Shown here: positions 11,025 through 20,976 of the stretch, in pieces
How the letters are laid out: each line of letters starts with the position of its first letter
How positions within the stretch are numbered: the first letter of the stretch is position 1
NCBI GenBank assembly: GCA_003427395.1
Contig: BFEA01000252.1
Location: 1,354,815-1,392,989 of the forward strand
Length of the DNA stretch: 38,175 bases
From: Chara braunii
Lineage: Eukaryota; Streptophyta; Charophyceae; Charales; Characeae
Direction: 5' to 3'
The notes under the pieces: generated by a model
Database searches by the model: none
Told to the model about the DNA's origin: nothing
What the model saw: the letters and a program-made list of their open reading frames with translations, nothing else
Translations under genes and position numbers: made by a program

Positions 11025-11330
11025 GTAAGCTACTTTCTCTACGGGAAGCGCTGCCGAAATTTTTGCAAATCCAAGGAGTTAGTCGAATTTTGACTTGTCA
11101 ATGTTCAACTTGTCTAAAGTTTATATATGACTCAGTAAAAATCTGGAAAGTCTCCTTTTCTATAGGGAGTGCTGCCCAAATTTTTGCTAAATCAGGGAGT
11201 TGGACAAAATTGGGCTTTGGAAAGTTGAAGACTATTCCTGTTTTCATATTTGAACTAATATAAATTCTGAAAAGACACTTTTCCTACGGGAAGCGCTGCC
11301 AAAATTTTCTTAATTTAAAAGAGATAGGTT
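11025..11330 (+). repeat. Three-unit tandem, ACGGGAAGCGCTGCCGAAATTTT, copy 1
   Basis: Units start near 11039, 11159 and 11285, with a period of 120-126 bases. Each has a CTAYRGGRAGYGCTGCC core, an AAATTTT block, then a short purine-rich stretch. The same core recurs in copy 2 (23240, 23361, 23481). The 95-codon frame at 10976-11263 spans two units and is not credible as a gene. Confidence 0.75.
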
Positions 11331-11596
11331 GTATTTTGACGGGTGGTGATTTTATCAATCCACCCTGTATAGGAAAGATTTTGCCACTAGTCTACCTTTG
11401 CTTTGGGCATTGACTTAGGGGTAGACTTAGGCTTAGTTAGGTAGAATGATTCTTGAGTGAGATCGTGATACAAGGATTATTTCCCAAGAACTTAGAAGTT
11501 TAACCTGGGTATTGGCCTGTCTTGTGTTACAGGTCCTCTTGACCGTTTGATTCAGGATTTTGACTAGATTCAGCTTGATCCTGTGAGGATCATCTT

Positions 11597-11615
11597 CTGT
11601 TATCACTGATAACAG
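11597..11615. repeat. Perfect hairpin CTGTTATC-ACT-GATAACAG, copy 1
   Basis: The 8-bp arms are perfect with loop ACT. Copy 2 (23796-23814) keeps the arms with loop ACG. The diverged inverted copy (33318-33336) keeps a 7-bp version with loop CAGA. Confidence 0.8.
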
Positions 11616-12273
11616 GTCGGTTGTCGATTCGTCGGTTTACGATTCAACTCCAATCCACCCTTATCTCTCAACCTAAAGGCTTTAGCCCTGTGGTTTGATC
11701 TGTTTCATTGTGTTTTCACCCGGACTTTATTGAATGGCCATTTAACTAAGGTACTGAGTACATATTTTGGGGAGTTGCACAAGAGTAAGGCTTGTATGGC
11801 TAAAGCAAGGGGTATGACCATAGAGAATGGTTGAAGATGACCCCGTGTAGTGCGTGGACTTTTGTTGAATCCTTGATGTGATTGCATGTATGTTTGTGGT
11901 TCGGATTTTGGATGTGTCTGCCTGCGATTGCAGACATATATGACTAATAGGAGTCTCATTGTGACTGTGAGAAGTGATCGTCCTATTTGAATATGCATAC
12001 ATATATATCTATACGTGCCTTGGGTATGCGCGCGGCTTACTGTGATCGTGCGCAAGGGTTAATTAGATTATGGCTTGAGAGAAAAGGAAGATCCTCTTTT
12101 ATCCTTTGCTCTTTAGAGATTTTTATAGTCGGACGTTGGTCCTGGGCCGGGATTCAAGGTCCTCGTCCAGGACATCCAAGCCCTAGACTCTGCAGGGAAG
12201 GAATCTGCCCTCGTGCAGAGCCTATTTGGCTTGCCTACCGATTCGCTCAGACCAAAGGTCGGAGGTCTCGCGG

Positions 12274-12330
12274 CGGTTGCACGACTATTCCTTCAACCGT
12301 GCAATATCGTGAGGGATTAGACCCTCACGA
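12274..12330. repeat. Two adjacent stable hairpins, copy 1
   Basis: CGGTTG (12274-12279) pairs with CAACCG (12294-12299). In copy 2 the stem is CGGCTG/CAGCCG, a compensatory T-A to C-G change. Directly after, TCGTGAGGG (12307-12315) pairs perfectly with CCCTCACGA (12322-12330) around ATTAGA, identical in copy 2. Confidence 0.75.
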
Positions 12331-12764
12331 CACTTCGAGTCTGACACTTGAGTATCACAAGCAGTACTCGGATCCACGAGGGACCGCTTGATTATGGGCA
12401 CTACATAGTACGTCATCATTGGGACTGCTTGCGTACGCTTGCATTGCGAATCAGTATGAATTAGCCCTGCGTCCGCACGGTTTTATACTAAGTCTCGCGC
12501 ACGACGCCTATCCGATTTCCGCATCGGAAAGTTATGGGATGACTACTGAAGGGACTAGGAGTGTTGTCGCGTTGTTTGATGTGTGTGTGTGTGTTTTATT
12601 TTTGTGTTCATAGTGTGGTGTATGCGTGGTGAGTGGGATACGTCCTAGTCGACCGACACCGAGTCGCGCTTGGGACCTCGGCCCCCCCAAGATGTCGGTT
12701 CGCGTGTGGGTCTGATAGAGGCATATTACCGTGCGTACCCCTTATGCTACAACGAACGAGAAAC

Positions 12765-12960
12765 GCCCTCGGCTAGTCTACCTCTGCGATTGCAACTAAT
12801 CAGCTTTCGTACTGTGGACTGGTAGCTCAGCATGGAAACGCCCACCGAGGGGAGGTGACAGTTCCCATAAGGTGGAGGTAAGTTGTGCCTCGCGTAGGCC
12901 CTGTCCTGTCGTAGGGGCTCGCGAGAGGTATGGCTGGCGCACTCGGTCGGAGCGGTTTGC
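12765..12960 (+). repeat. Right-end domain with tRNA-like A box, copy 1
   Basis: GGTAGCTCAGCATGG fits the pol III A-box pattern TRGCNNARYNGG. GGTGACAGTTCCC about 35 bases on is a weak B-box counterpart. The same domain is found at 24948-25150 (+), 1619-1831 (-) and 32405-32700 (-). It may be a tRNA-derived segment captured into the large repeat, or a SINE-like family. Confidence 0.6.
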
Positions 12961-13904
12961 GGAAGCCGGGTTTGGACGTTACTTTGCGTGGTTGATATGG
13001 TCAGGGTAAAATGAGGGGACGTCGATATGACTAAGAACGTCCTTTGAGGAAGTTGGCCCTATGAAGGTACCTATTATGGCCGAAAAGGTTATCTAAGTGG
13101 TCATGAGAGCAACTTGGTACTTCGGCATTAGAGTGGGGCCATAGGTGAGTAAGGGAGCCTATTACGTTAGAAGTCGTCAAGGGACTTTGAAGGGAGTTAG
13201 GCTAACAATATTGAGAGTCTTTTACCAACATGGATTGAGATCCCTGAGTCTGGGTTCTAAGTGGTTGTTTGGGTTACATAGCCATGAAAGTGTGAGGTCT
13301 ACCATGCGCGAAGTGTTTGAGCTGGGCGTATATAGCGGTAAATGGGTGTAGTGAGTGTCGTATTATGACCTCAATGGAAATGACTGCGGGAAGTAGTAGA
13401 TTTGCATGGCACCCTTTTTGCAAAAGGAGGGTATCTGATCCTAAGCGGTAGTCGGAGTAACAGTGAAGGAGTTAATATTGAGACTATTTTGCTTAATTTT
13501 TTATGGGGCAACGAGTTATAATTGATGTTAGACCTTCGCATGAACCTTTTCAGAATTGGACCATCCACGTGAATCTATGAGTTGGAACTAGGGATTTTAG
13601 AGTAACTGTCTGAGAGCATTTCTATTGAGTTATGTGTTGAACTCATCCCTCTACGCCAGATACCGTCTAAGTAAGCTTGCCTAACGTCTGATTGTGTGAG
13701 GCTATGTGTTTGATAATTATATTCCTTTAATATTTATCCTTGTCAGAAATATCTACGTGGATCATGTATTTGAAACATGTATTTGAACTATTCAGTCTGC
13801 AAGGATTTGTATGAGTGTCTCGAGTCCAATTATCGGTTTATGGTTATCTATTAAGGTTTGTGTGTTTGGATTGCTCCTCAAAGAGGGGGTAGAGATATTA
13901 TGCA

Positions 13905-13927
13905 GAATCCACATCTGATGTGGATTC
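13905..13927. repeat. 23-bp perfect palindrome
   Basis: GAATCCACATC and GATGTGGATTC flank a single T. Eleven-bp perfect arms are longer than expected by chance at one site, though the window is large. No partner was seen elsewhere. Confidence 0.85.
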
Positions 13928-14205
13928 AGAGGTGAATGGAGTGGCCACCTCTTGAGATAAATACCCTCAGGAAGTTGTCAATGTGTAAGGTCTACCCTAA
14001 GGAAGGTTGCAATCTTATGTTATTGTTCCCCTAAGAGATGGTTTTGAAGAAGATATAATCTTGTTTTGTAGGTAGTAGTGAGACCGACGCCGGAACTATG
14101 TTCCTGGTCCATAGTGGGGTATTGTCGTTGTATCTTTTGTGATAAAATGACTACACTACTACTGAAAAGGAGGAAAGTATTTGAGTCTTGTTAGACTATT
14201 AGTCT

Positions 14206-14544
14206 GTGAGGGAAGCGGCTACTACATGTCATAGAAAGGTAGAGGGTGAATCCTCAACTATTTTTGTGACAAGTGGGTCCGCCAACACAGGACGGGACCG
14301 TACACCCCGAAGCGTGTATGGTGAGGTTGCTTTCCTTGTCGACGAAGGGCTGCAAGGAACGAATGCTAGAATCAGAGGGGGCAACCATGAGGCTTTATCC
14401 TTGAGTGAGACTTTGAGATTTAAGATGCTATCCTTTCTGAAAAAGGGTTACACTGCCCCTCGCCACGGTATACTTCTGTCAAGGCCGGAGAGTAAAAGTA
14501 TGGTACTCCCACCAATATTTTGTCTGAGAGTGCTAAACCATTGA
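14206..14544 (+). CDS. Unrecognised 112-codon frame
   Basis: An open frame of 112 codons in the spacer between the big repeats. I recognise no domain, signal peptide or membrane segment. It is hydrophilic at the start, with a mixed composition. It begins with a non-ATG codon, and no promoter or splice context could be established. It is listed because it is one of the two longest frames in this segment, and it may be chance. Confidence 0.12.
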   Translation: MREAATTCHRKVEGESSTIFVTSGSANTGRDRTPRSVYGEVAFLVDEGLQGTNARIRGGNHEALSLSETLRFKMLSFLKKGYTAPRHGILLSRPESKSMVLPPIFCLRVLNH

Positions 14545-15029
14545 CAATCATATCTCTGATCATAATGTGCCTATCATATGTTATGCCTATTGACATAGGC
14601 CTGTTGTATGAGATGTTTATGTTTTGAGTGACTGACTAGATTATATATAAGGTATCTGATTACTATGGGTACTATGGCTGTCAGTTATTATGGTGATACA
14701 TCATTTTTTGTGAATACTATAATTATGAATATTCTTGATATCTGTGAAAGCAATATTATCGTCATGTATTACCACTATTTATTTTCTTTAAGTTGGGTGG
14801 TCGTAAACACTAGAAAGGATGATTTTTTTTGTGAAGATGATCTGAAGTTAAGGCTTCAGGGGTAGGAATGTTGGAACGCTGTCAGTATGATAACGGAAGG
14901 CGTATGCTGCACGTTTTTCTGTGATGGGCAGAACCCAGACCAGAGCAAAGGCAACTCAGGATGCCTTATGCAAAGGAAGATCCTAATATGACCTTACCCG
15001 TTAAAAATTAAAATGGACTCGAGGTATCC

Positions 15030-15422
15030 TTGCCGAGGAAAGTCAAGGAAGGAGAGTATATTTCTTCCTGGTGGTGCACATTGATGGACGTGGGTATTTT
15101 TGCTAAGATCGAGTCTGGCTTTGATAATGATGAAGATTGTGCAATCGTAAGGGTAACCCTGTACACATCTTCCTCATTCTGGGTCAAGCATAGGGTCGAG
15201 TTGACACTTGGGCACGGGAGCATGCTTGCGATGCCATTGAGGATAGCTGAGGGAGCTGCCGCAAAGTGGGCAAGAAGAAGGATCCATGAGGGGGAAGAGC
15301 GAGTGGTGACCCATGTAGAAGTCCAGTGTGCCGATGAATTTGGGTTTCCTTCGGCCCCATTGCGAGTCGTCCTGCCCGAATTTCTGGTAGAGAAGTGTGT
15401 TTCAGGGGACGAGAAAGGGTAG
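15030..15422 (+). CDS. Unrecognised 130-codon frame, spacer between repeats
   Basis: The frame encodes about 130 residues of balanced, soluble composition, including an acidic FDNDED run, an AEGAAAKWARRR stretch and EGEERVVTHVEVQ. This is less biased than the shadow frames around it, so a decayed coding exon is possible. I recognise no family. The overlapping minus frame 15008-15223 shows no better features. No poly-A signal or intron boundary could be fixed. It could be a remnant of a captured gene or transposon protein. Confidence 0.2.
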   Translation: MPRKVKEGEYISSWWCTLMDVGIFAKIESGFDNDEDCAIVRVTLYTSSSFWVKHRVELTLGHGSMLAMPLRIAEGAAAKWARRRIHEGEERVVTHVEVQCADEFGFPSAPLRVVLPEFLVEKCVSGDEKG

Positions 15423-16887
15423 AGGCCGCAACAGAAGCCGCTTTAAGGGCGAGCGAATGGGGATATGGGCGTTTTACGTGAAAACTGATATATGGCTTGT
15501 ACCTGGACCAAAAATTTTTACACCATAGTCAAGGACCAAGGGACATGGTCAATATTGTGGACGCCTACGCGAACTCCCATGATCCAAATGATAGGGTTGT
15601 GGATTGGGATGAGGTCCGGACAGTAGTAGGGCGATAGAGGACGCCCTTGTGTTTTTTCGAAGTGCATCTCTCATGAGTTTGTGTATGTACGTGCACATGG
15701 AAGCCAAGGTGGGAGACTAACTGATTGTGTAACTCCGACCCTATGTTTTAGTTTACAGGATCTTGACTATATACGGAACGGGTTGGGAAAGATGTATATA
15801 TGCCTTTAGTGCATTGTGTGTATATGTCAAGATCATAAGGGGCCTCTGGTTAAATTTGATAAGCAGGTTTTCAAGCTTTGCATCTACTCAAGGGTAGACT
15901 GGTTAGAGTATGTGAATGAGCCTCATGTATGTATGGGCCGTTGAAGCTAAGAATGGTATGGTTTGTAATATAGACCTGAGTACATCATGAGGTCATGCGA
16001 GGATGAGATGGACTGATTTGACTTTGATTGTGACATCTGTTCTTCTTTAAAGACGTATACCATCATCTGGGAATGTTTTTTGATAATTCAAGATAAGTTG
16101 ATTGTGTTTTAGGGGCTGAGTTTATTTTTAACCCTACCACCCTGAGTTATGAAAGGGGACGTGCCCATACGTGTATATAGCAGCTGCTCTAAAATTGAGT
16201 AGGTCCTGAGTGGTGGTTTCAGGACACTATGACCTGGAGAGTTAGTGTTCTAAACCTCTTGCTTGCGAATTGTGCAGAGATATGAAAGAGGAGTATGCGC
16301 GATGCTTCGATTCGAGGCTGCATGATGGACCTCGTGTTACGGGTTGGATATTTGGATATGTCTTGGGTTACTTTGACTTCTCCAATTTGAGGGGTGCAAT
16401 TACGCCCTGTTTAGAGATGTTTCAGTTTGATTCTAACTAAGGAGGTTATGATTTTTCTTTGGAGTGGTACTGGACCACTCGTGTCAGTTTGAGTTGAGAT
16501 TGCTCCACGCTTTGTGTATATAAGTAATTCAAGACTATGAGTGTTTGCATTTTTGGAGTTGGGATATTATACCCCTGTGTATATATTGAGTTGAGATTTT
16601 ATTTGAAACTATTTTTTGTATATGACGATCACAATCACTCTCACATATGTGGATTTTATCCTTATGAATGGTGATTTTGTGTGGAAAAGTATATAAGAGG
16701 CGCCTTGTGTGCCTGAGAATGAATGAATGTGAATTGTCTACTCTCCGGTATACTCGTGTGATCTGCCCACGGGCGGGTGATAGGGCTGAGTATAAGGAGA
16801 GGCAGTGCAGTTTGTTGCGTGAGAGAAGTGTGAGAATCCTAAGGGATTTTGCGAGTCTCTGAGACTCGAATACTTACCATGCCGGAT

Positions 16888-17008
16888 GTTTTACGGTTGA
16901 GTTGCGAAGAGGGCCCACAAGCAGGTCCCTCAGTTTGAGTTGTTTCATGGTTGAGTTGTGGAGAGGACCCATAAGTAGGTCTCTCAGTTTGAGTTGTTTT
17001 ATGGTTGA
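16888..17008 (+). repeat. 54-bp tandem repeat, 2.2 copies
   Basis: Units begin at 16888, 16942 and 16996 with GTTTYAYGGTTGAG. Each full unit ends CTCAGTTTGAGTT, with about seven substitutions between the first two. Confidence 0.85.
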
Positions 17009-18279
17009 GACCCCTTCAGATTAAGGGAGGTGGTAATGTTGTTTATTGGGAGACTCATCTCCAAAAGAGGGGTGTCTTACAACAGGTCGCGTGATAGCTC
17101 ATCCTAGAAAGAGAGGGATGGCTGGGAGACCTATTGGGAGAGACCTCCTTCGTGTGAAAGGTGGTTAATAGATTTAAAGGCATGGTAAGCAAAGTTTGAG
17201 TTGATAAAGTCTGCCGAGAGGAACCAGAATTACGGGTTGGATCATTGGTGGAACTGAGAAGGTCGCAAGTTAGTGCATTAAGATGTTGTGGGATGTGTTG
17301 TCGGCTGTCTCTGATCAAGTCAGTGGGTCACGGCCTTGTGTGAACCTAGCGGTGAATTTGTTTGTGATCGTGAGAAGGGGCCGTGCTTTCTATGTTGTCT
17401 CATAGGGAGTTGGTAGACACCTTTAAAAGTGAGACAGACCCCTGCGTAGTCCCGTAGCGGGCCTGTGGTCTGTTTTGCGACGCACCGTCTAGACACCTGT
17501 ACTAATCCTAAGGCATATTAAGGAATACCAAGCTAAACGGTAAAGGTTAGCACCTCTAGAGCGCAACCCCTATTCGATGGCTGCAAGCCGGCACAACCTA
17601 GCTGCGGAACCACGTCTACCAATGGGGTGAGAGTTTAAGGGGTTATGCACGCCCCAGGGAATTACTCCGGTGGGATGGCGGGGAATATGAGTCGAGTCTT
17701 TCAGGAGTCCTGATTGAATGCTTACCAGGAGCTTACCTATCGTTGCATAACCAACGAGAGGATACTACCGCTAAAGCAACAATGCGGCAGACCGTAGATC
17801 TGACTCGATCAACCAAACTATGGTGGGCCAAGATGGAGACCTACCATTTCTATACTAGACTGCAGAAAGAGTAGAAATGGGATTTAAGTGTATATATGTA
17901 TATGTGTTTAATTGTGAGGATTTTCGGGAGGGGGGCGAGAGTGCCTTCCGAGGTCTCATTTAAGGCCCGCGTCCCTGGGTATGACTCTTCTTACGAGAAA
18001 GAGTCTAGCCGGGACACTCAATGAGAAACCGGCGTTTGTCTAGGACGAAGGGGAAAGGACGGTTTGAGGAGGCTTGAAACTTATGTTGTAGTAATGATGC
18101 GTAATACACCCGCGTCCTAATGTCAAGGCAATGGGGACCCAGTTGAAACCCTTGCAGTATATAGTTGTGTGGGCACAGATTGGTGGAGGCCTCTAACCTT
18201 AGTCTGTCGGCTAATCGGATTGGTTCCCTTGTCGTCAGCATTTGGAGTGCGGATGGGCTTATAGCTTTCTGATTCTTAC

Positions 18280-18301
18280 TAAGCGACGGGGACGTCGCTT
18301 A
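18280..18301. repeat. Perfect 9-bp hairpin just before copy 2
   Basis: TAAGCGACG and CGTCGCTTA pair perfectly around GGGA. It ends 17 bases before copy 2 starts and has no counterpart before copy 1. Confidence 0.85.
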
Positions 18302-18324
18302 ATATGGTCCGGTAAGTTATCGGA

Positions 18325-18350
18325 GCGAATACCCTTACAAGGGTATCCGC
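18325..18350. repeat. Near-palindrome at left end of copy 2
   Basis: GCGAATACCCTT and AAGGGTATCCGC flank AC; only one position is unpaired, so it is tighter than in copy 1. Confidence 0.85.
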
Positions 18351-19221
18351 CCTGGTTTTTGCAAGCGACAAAAACTAAGGTTAAAAGTTTAAGTATTTCA
18401 CGTGAGGCACGGCTGCGCCAGTGGTTTACGTTGGTTGGATGGTTGACTAGAATAGAGCGTGTGTGGGCATGCAGATTTTGAGGCGCGCGTAATCTTTTTA
18501 TTTGTTGATGATTGAAGAGTCGGCGTGATCGGTGGCCATAATGTTTTTCCTTCTGATTAAACGGGGATTAAAAAAGCTATGTCTTGTTGACTAGTGTGCT
18601 TGCTTGTGGCTTGTGAGTACGTGCGGCGGGCGGTGTCAACAACAATGTGACTTCTGAAAGCGTTCGGTATGGCCCACGCGTCGCGCATTATAGGTTTATT
18701 TAGATATCTATCAGAGGTAGGCCCAACCTTGGGCCTAACAATATTAATTACGGCATCAGACTTCTATAAAAAGAGATTCAGGCATCGAGGTCGGTCGGCG
18801 GAGGCGCGGGAATATCAGAGTGGCGTGAAGGAATGGAGAGGTTGAGGGTCCGGGAGGGCTATACCCCTTGGTCTTTTCGCCGACGGCGGCGTCGGAATGA
18901 TGCTAACATTTTTGTCTCCCTCATTCGGCATGATCTGATGATTAAAGGTTTTTAAGTATGTTTGTTATTTATTGCTTCGGCGCCCCGTTGACCTGAAAGA
19001 GACACCGGATGAAGCGGCCATCACGGTGGCCGAGGATCTTGGGCATGCGCCTCTTTGGGGGCCGGCTGGGTCTCCGCGTGTTGAGGCGGTAACGAAGTTC
19101 CCCTATCATGCCTACCGTGAAAAGTCCGGCCGAGGAGCCCGATGTGCACGCGAGCGAGCGGGGAATTAGTCCACGGCCGGGGCACCGAGGGAACGCCGCG
19201 GCAGTAACCCACCTGCGGGAG

Positions 19222-19289
19222 TCTTTTCCACTTCGGTCTTCAGAAGTTCTCATTGAATTTTTTTTGCTACCACTACCAAGATCCGCGCT
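19222..19289 (-). pseudogene. LSU rRNA-derived block, reverse strand, copy 2
   Basis: On the minus strand GATCTTGGTAGTGGTAGCAA, ATGAGAACTTCTGAAG and ACCGAAGTGG follow in LSU order. It is slightly closer to the conserved rRNA than copy 1 (GATCTTGG intact). Interrupting indels rule out function as rRNA. Confidence 0.72.
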
Positions 19290-19356
19290 AAGACACGCCC
19301 CACAAGGACTTATGTTGTGAGTCCCGCAGCAGGCCGCGCCCTCGATGCCGCAGTCT

Positions 19357-19576
19357 GATGTGAGTATGCCCATTGGCGGCCCAAGGGGAGACCAATCCGG
19401 CCTGAGAAGAGCAGGCCAGCGGGGTTTCGCTGTGGTACTGCTGCAATCCGCCTGGCGCGGGTGGGTATAGGGGCAAAAGGGACTAGTCGGGTCGTGGCAG
19501 TTTTCTCCCCGCGGCTTCCACAGGGTAGCCAAAGCGAGGGAGCGGTCCTACAGCTGGGCTATAGGACCGAGCGCCA
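19357..19576 (+). pseudogene. LSU rRNA-derived block, forward strand, copy 2
   Basis: GTGAGTATGCC (19360), GGCCTGAG, CCAGCGG with its pairing partner, and GGGTATAGGGGCAAAAGG (19463) followed by GACTAGTCG track the LSU core GTGAGCATGCC to GGGTATAGGGGCGAAAGACTAATCG. CAGGGTAGCC and GCGGTCCTAC follow in order. Copy 2 retains the rRNA C in GGGGC that copy 1 has lost. Confidence 0.73.
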
Positions 19577-20923
19577 CTGCGAAGGCAACAGGCAGCGGGC
19601 CGAGCAGCGCCAGGCAGCGGCGGGGCGGAGCTGATAGTGCTAGTGGGCATCGAGCGCTAAGTTGGTAAGTCGAAGTAGCAAACAGCGGGCGCTGCGGGGT
19701 GGCAGGTCGTCGTGAGCATCACAGCTGCTGGTCAGAGTTGCGCGGACCGAAGAAGTGAACCGGGACAAGCGTAAGGGTCGGGTGTTGTCGGGTTAAAGGG
19801 AGTGGGGGAGCGTACCAACGAAGGCAAGAGGGAAAGGGCGAACGCAGCAGGCGACAGGGTCTGAGGCAGAGAACTGCGGCTAGGCGCAGCGCTGAGAGAA
19901 ATAAAAAGAAAAGAGGAGGATGAACTTCGACGGGGGAATGAGCCAGATGTGTGTGTAAAAGTGGTGGAAGAGAGGAAGTGGAGAGGGCGAATACCTTACC
20001 CGAGTCTTGATGGAATCGGGCGGAATAAAGGCAGGGGCCGTGGTTTGTGGGCCGGGCGACCTTTATAGTAGTGTTAGATTTAGCATTAAGATTAGTGGAG
20101 TAGAGGTTAGTAGAAAAAGGGGTGCGCCGAGAGTTGGCAGGAGTCGGTTATGGCAGAAATAAGAAAATTGATTTCTCTCTCTATTCCTAACGAAAGCGAG
20201 CGAGGCAAAATGATAAACGGGGTCTTTTGACGTTGCGAGTTGATCGGTGGGGTCAATTTTGATGAAGGAGTGGCGGTCTTAATAGCATGGCTACTAAGTG
20301 CTGCGCGGAGGTGGGAGATGGCGAAAGGGAAAGATGGAGATGTCAGTTGGCCTTCGGCGGAATTAGGTGGGGAAAGGGTCAGTACTGAGGGTTTAGGATG
20401 TTGCAAGATGGGTAGTGAAGTCAGATTTAGGAAGGGGGTTATAGTTTTAAGCTAGAAAGAATCGAGCTGCGCATGAGAGAGGGGGATTAGTGAGGTGCCA
20501 ATGCACCTAGTCGTATTTTTAGTAAAAGGTTCATCCTCATCATATAGATATAGTCGGTCAGATTGATGTTTCTATTATCGTGTAGGTAAGGCTCGGCGAG
20601 GTACCACGCTCCCTCCCGCTGATCACCAAACGCTCCGGCTACGATCCTTCCTCTGCGGGTTTTCTCCTTCGTGAGAAATTCGTTCTCGGGCTTTGAGCGG
20701 ACCCGGCGTAGTGGGCGACCAAGTGTATTTTTGAGAGAGAGAGAGAGAGAAAGCCAATCAGCAGAGGGGGAGAAAGAAAGTGAGCGAGTTGGCTGAAGCC
20801 AATCAAGCGGGGGTGGGCCGGTAACGGTTAGTAGAGAGGGCGGGCCGTGCACAGTCGATTGGATGGACGAATGCGACTGGTTGCATGGTACACTGTGCCT
20901 CGCTTGTCGAACTAGCCTGCAGG

Positions 20924-20976
20924 GGGCAGGACCGGCGCTGCAGGATGAACCGATAGCCAGGCTATATGAACTTGCC
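20924..20976 (+). pseudogene. LSU rRNA-derived block near GGGATGAACCG, copy 2
   Basis: GCAGGACCGGCG-CTGCAGGATGAACCGA-TAGCC compares with LSU GCAGAACTGGCG-ATGCGGGATGAACCGA-AGCC. I count about 32 identities in 38 positions, the strongest single rRNA match in the window. Confidence 0.75.

Larger units (their letters stand above)
6154..12970 (+). mobile_element. Large dispersed repeat, copy 1 (6.8 kb)
   Basis: This block aligns collinearly with 18319-25160 at an offset of 12165 at the left end and 12189 at the right, so about 25 bases of net indel. Identity looks like 93-95%. It carries no transposon protein frame. Contents in order: a near-palindrome, LSU-rRNA-like blocks, a hairpin array, a three-unit GCTGCC tandem, conserved hairpins and a tRNA-like right end. 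Similarity stops abruptly after GGAAGC at about 12965, although the family continues further at 25160-25262, so this copy is probably truncated on the right. Minus-strand frames such as 6902-7372 are read through the rRNA-like block and are not credible proteins. It could be the 5' LTR of a huge element, a non-autonomous element, or one arm of a segmental duplication. Confidence 0.85.
12971..18318. other. Single-copy segment between the two direct repeats
   Basis: This 5.35-kb stretch has no second copy in the window. If the flanking repeats were LTRs it would be the internal region, but I see no gag, protease, RT, RNase H or integrase motif in any frame, no tRNA-complementary primer site after 12970 and no polypurine tract before 18319. 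Frames at 14206-14544 and 15030-15422 are the longest; neither is recognised. It therefore looks like a LARD-type non-coding interior or simply the spacer of a tandem duplication. Confidence 0.6.

Noticed and set aside
12966-13010. LTR primer-binding site after copy 1
   Set aside because: No stretch complementary to a tRNA 3' end (TGG...) could be seen directly after the repeat.
17400-17840. SSU rRNA fragment in the spacer
   Set aside because: Some stretches (GGAATTACTCC, CTTACCAGGAG) looked rRNA-like, but no ordered series of matches could be built.
18969-19532. 187-codon minus frame (and 156-codon partner at 6902-7372) conserved between copies
   Set aside because: It reads through the LSU-rRNA-like block antisense to its forward part. 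Conservation between copies reflects recent duplication, and the two frames differ by frame-changing indels at the C-terminus.
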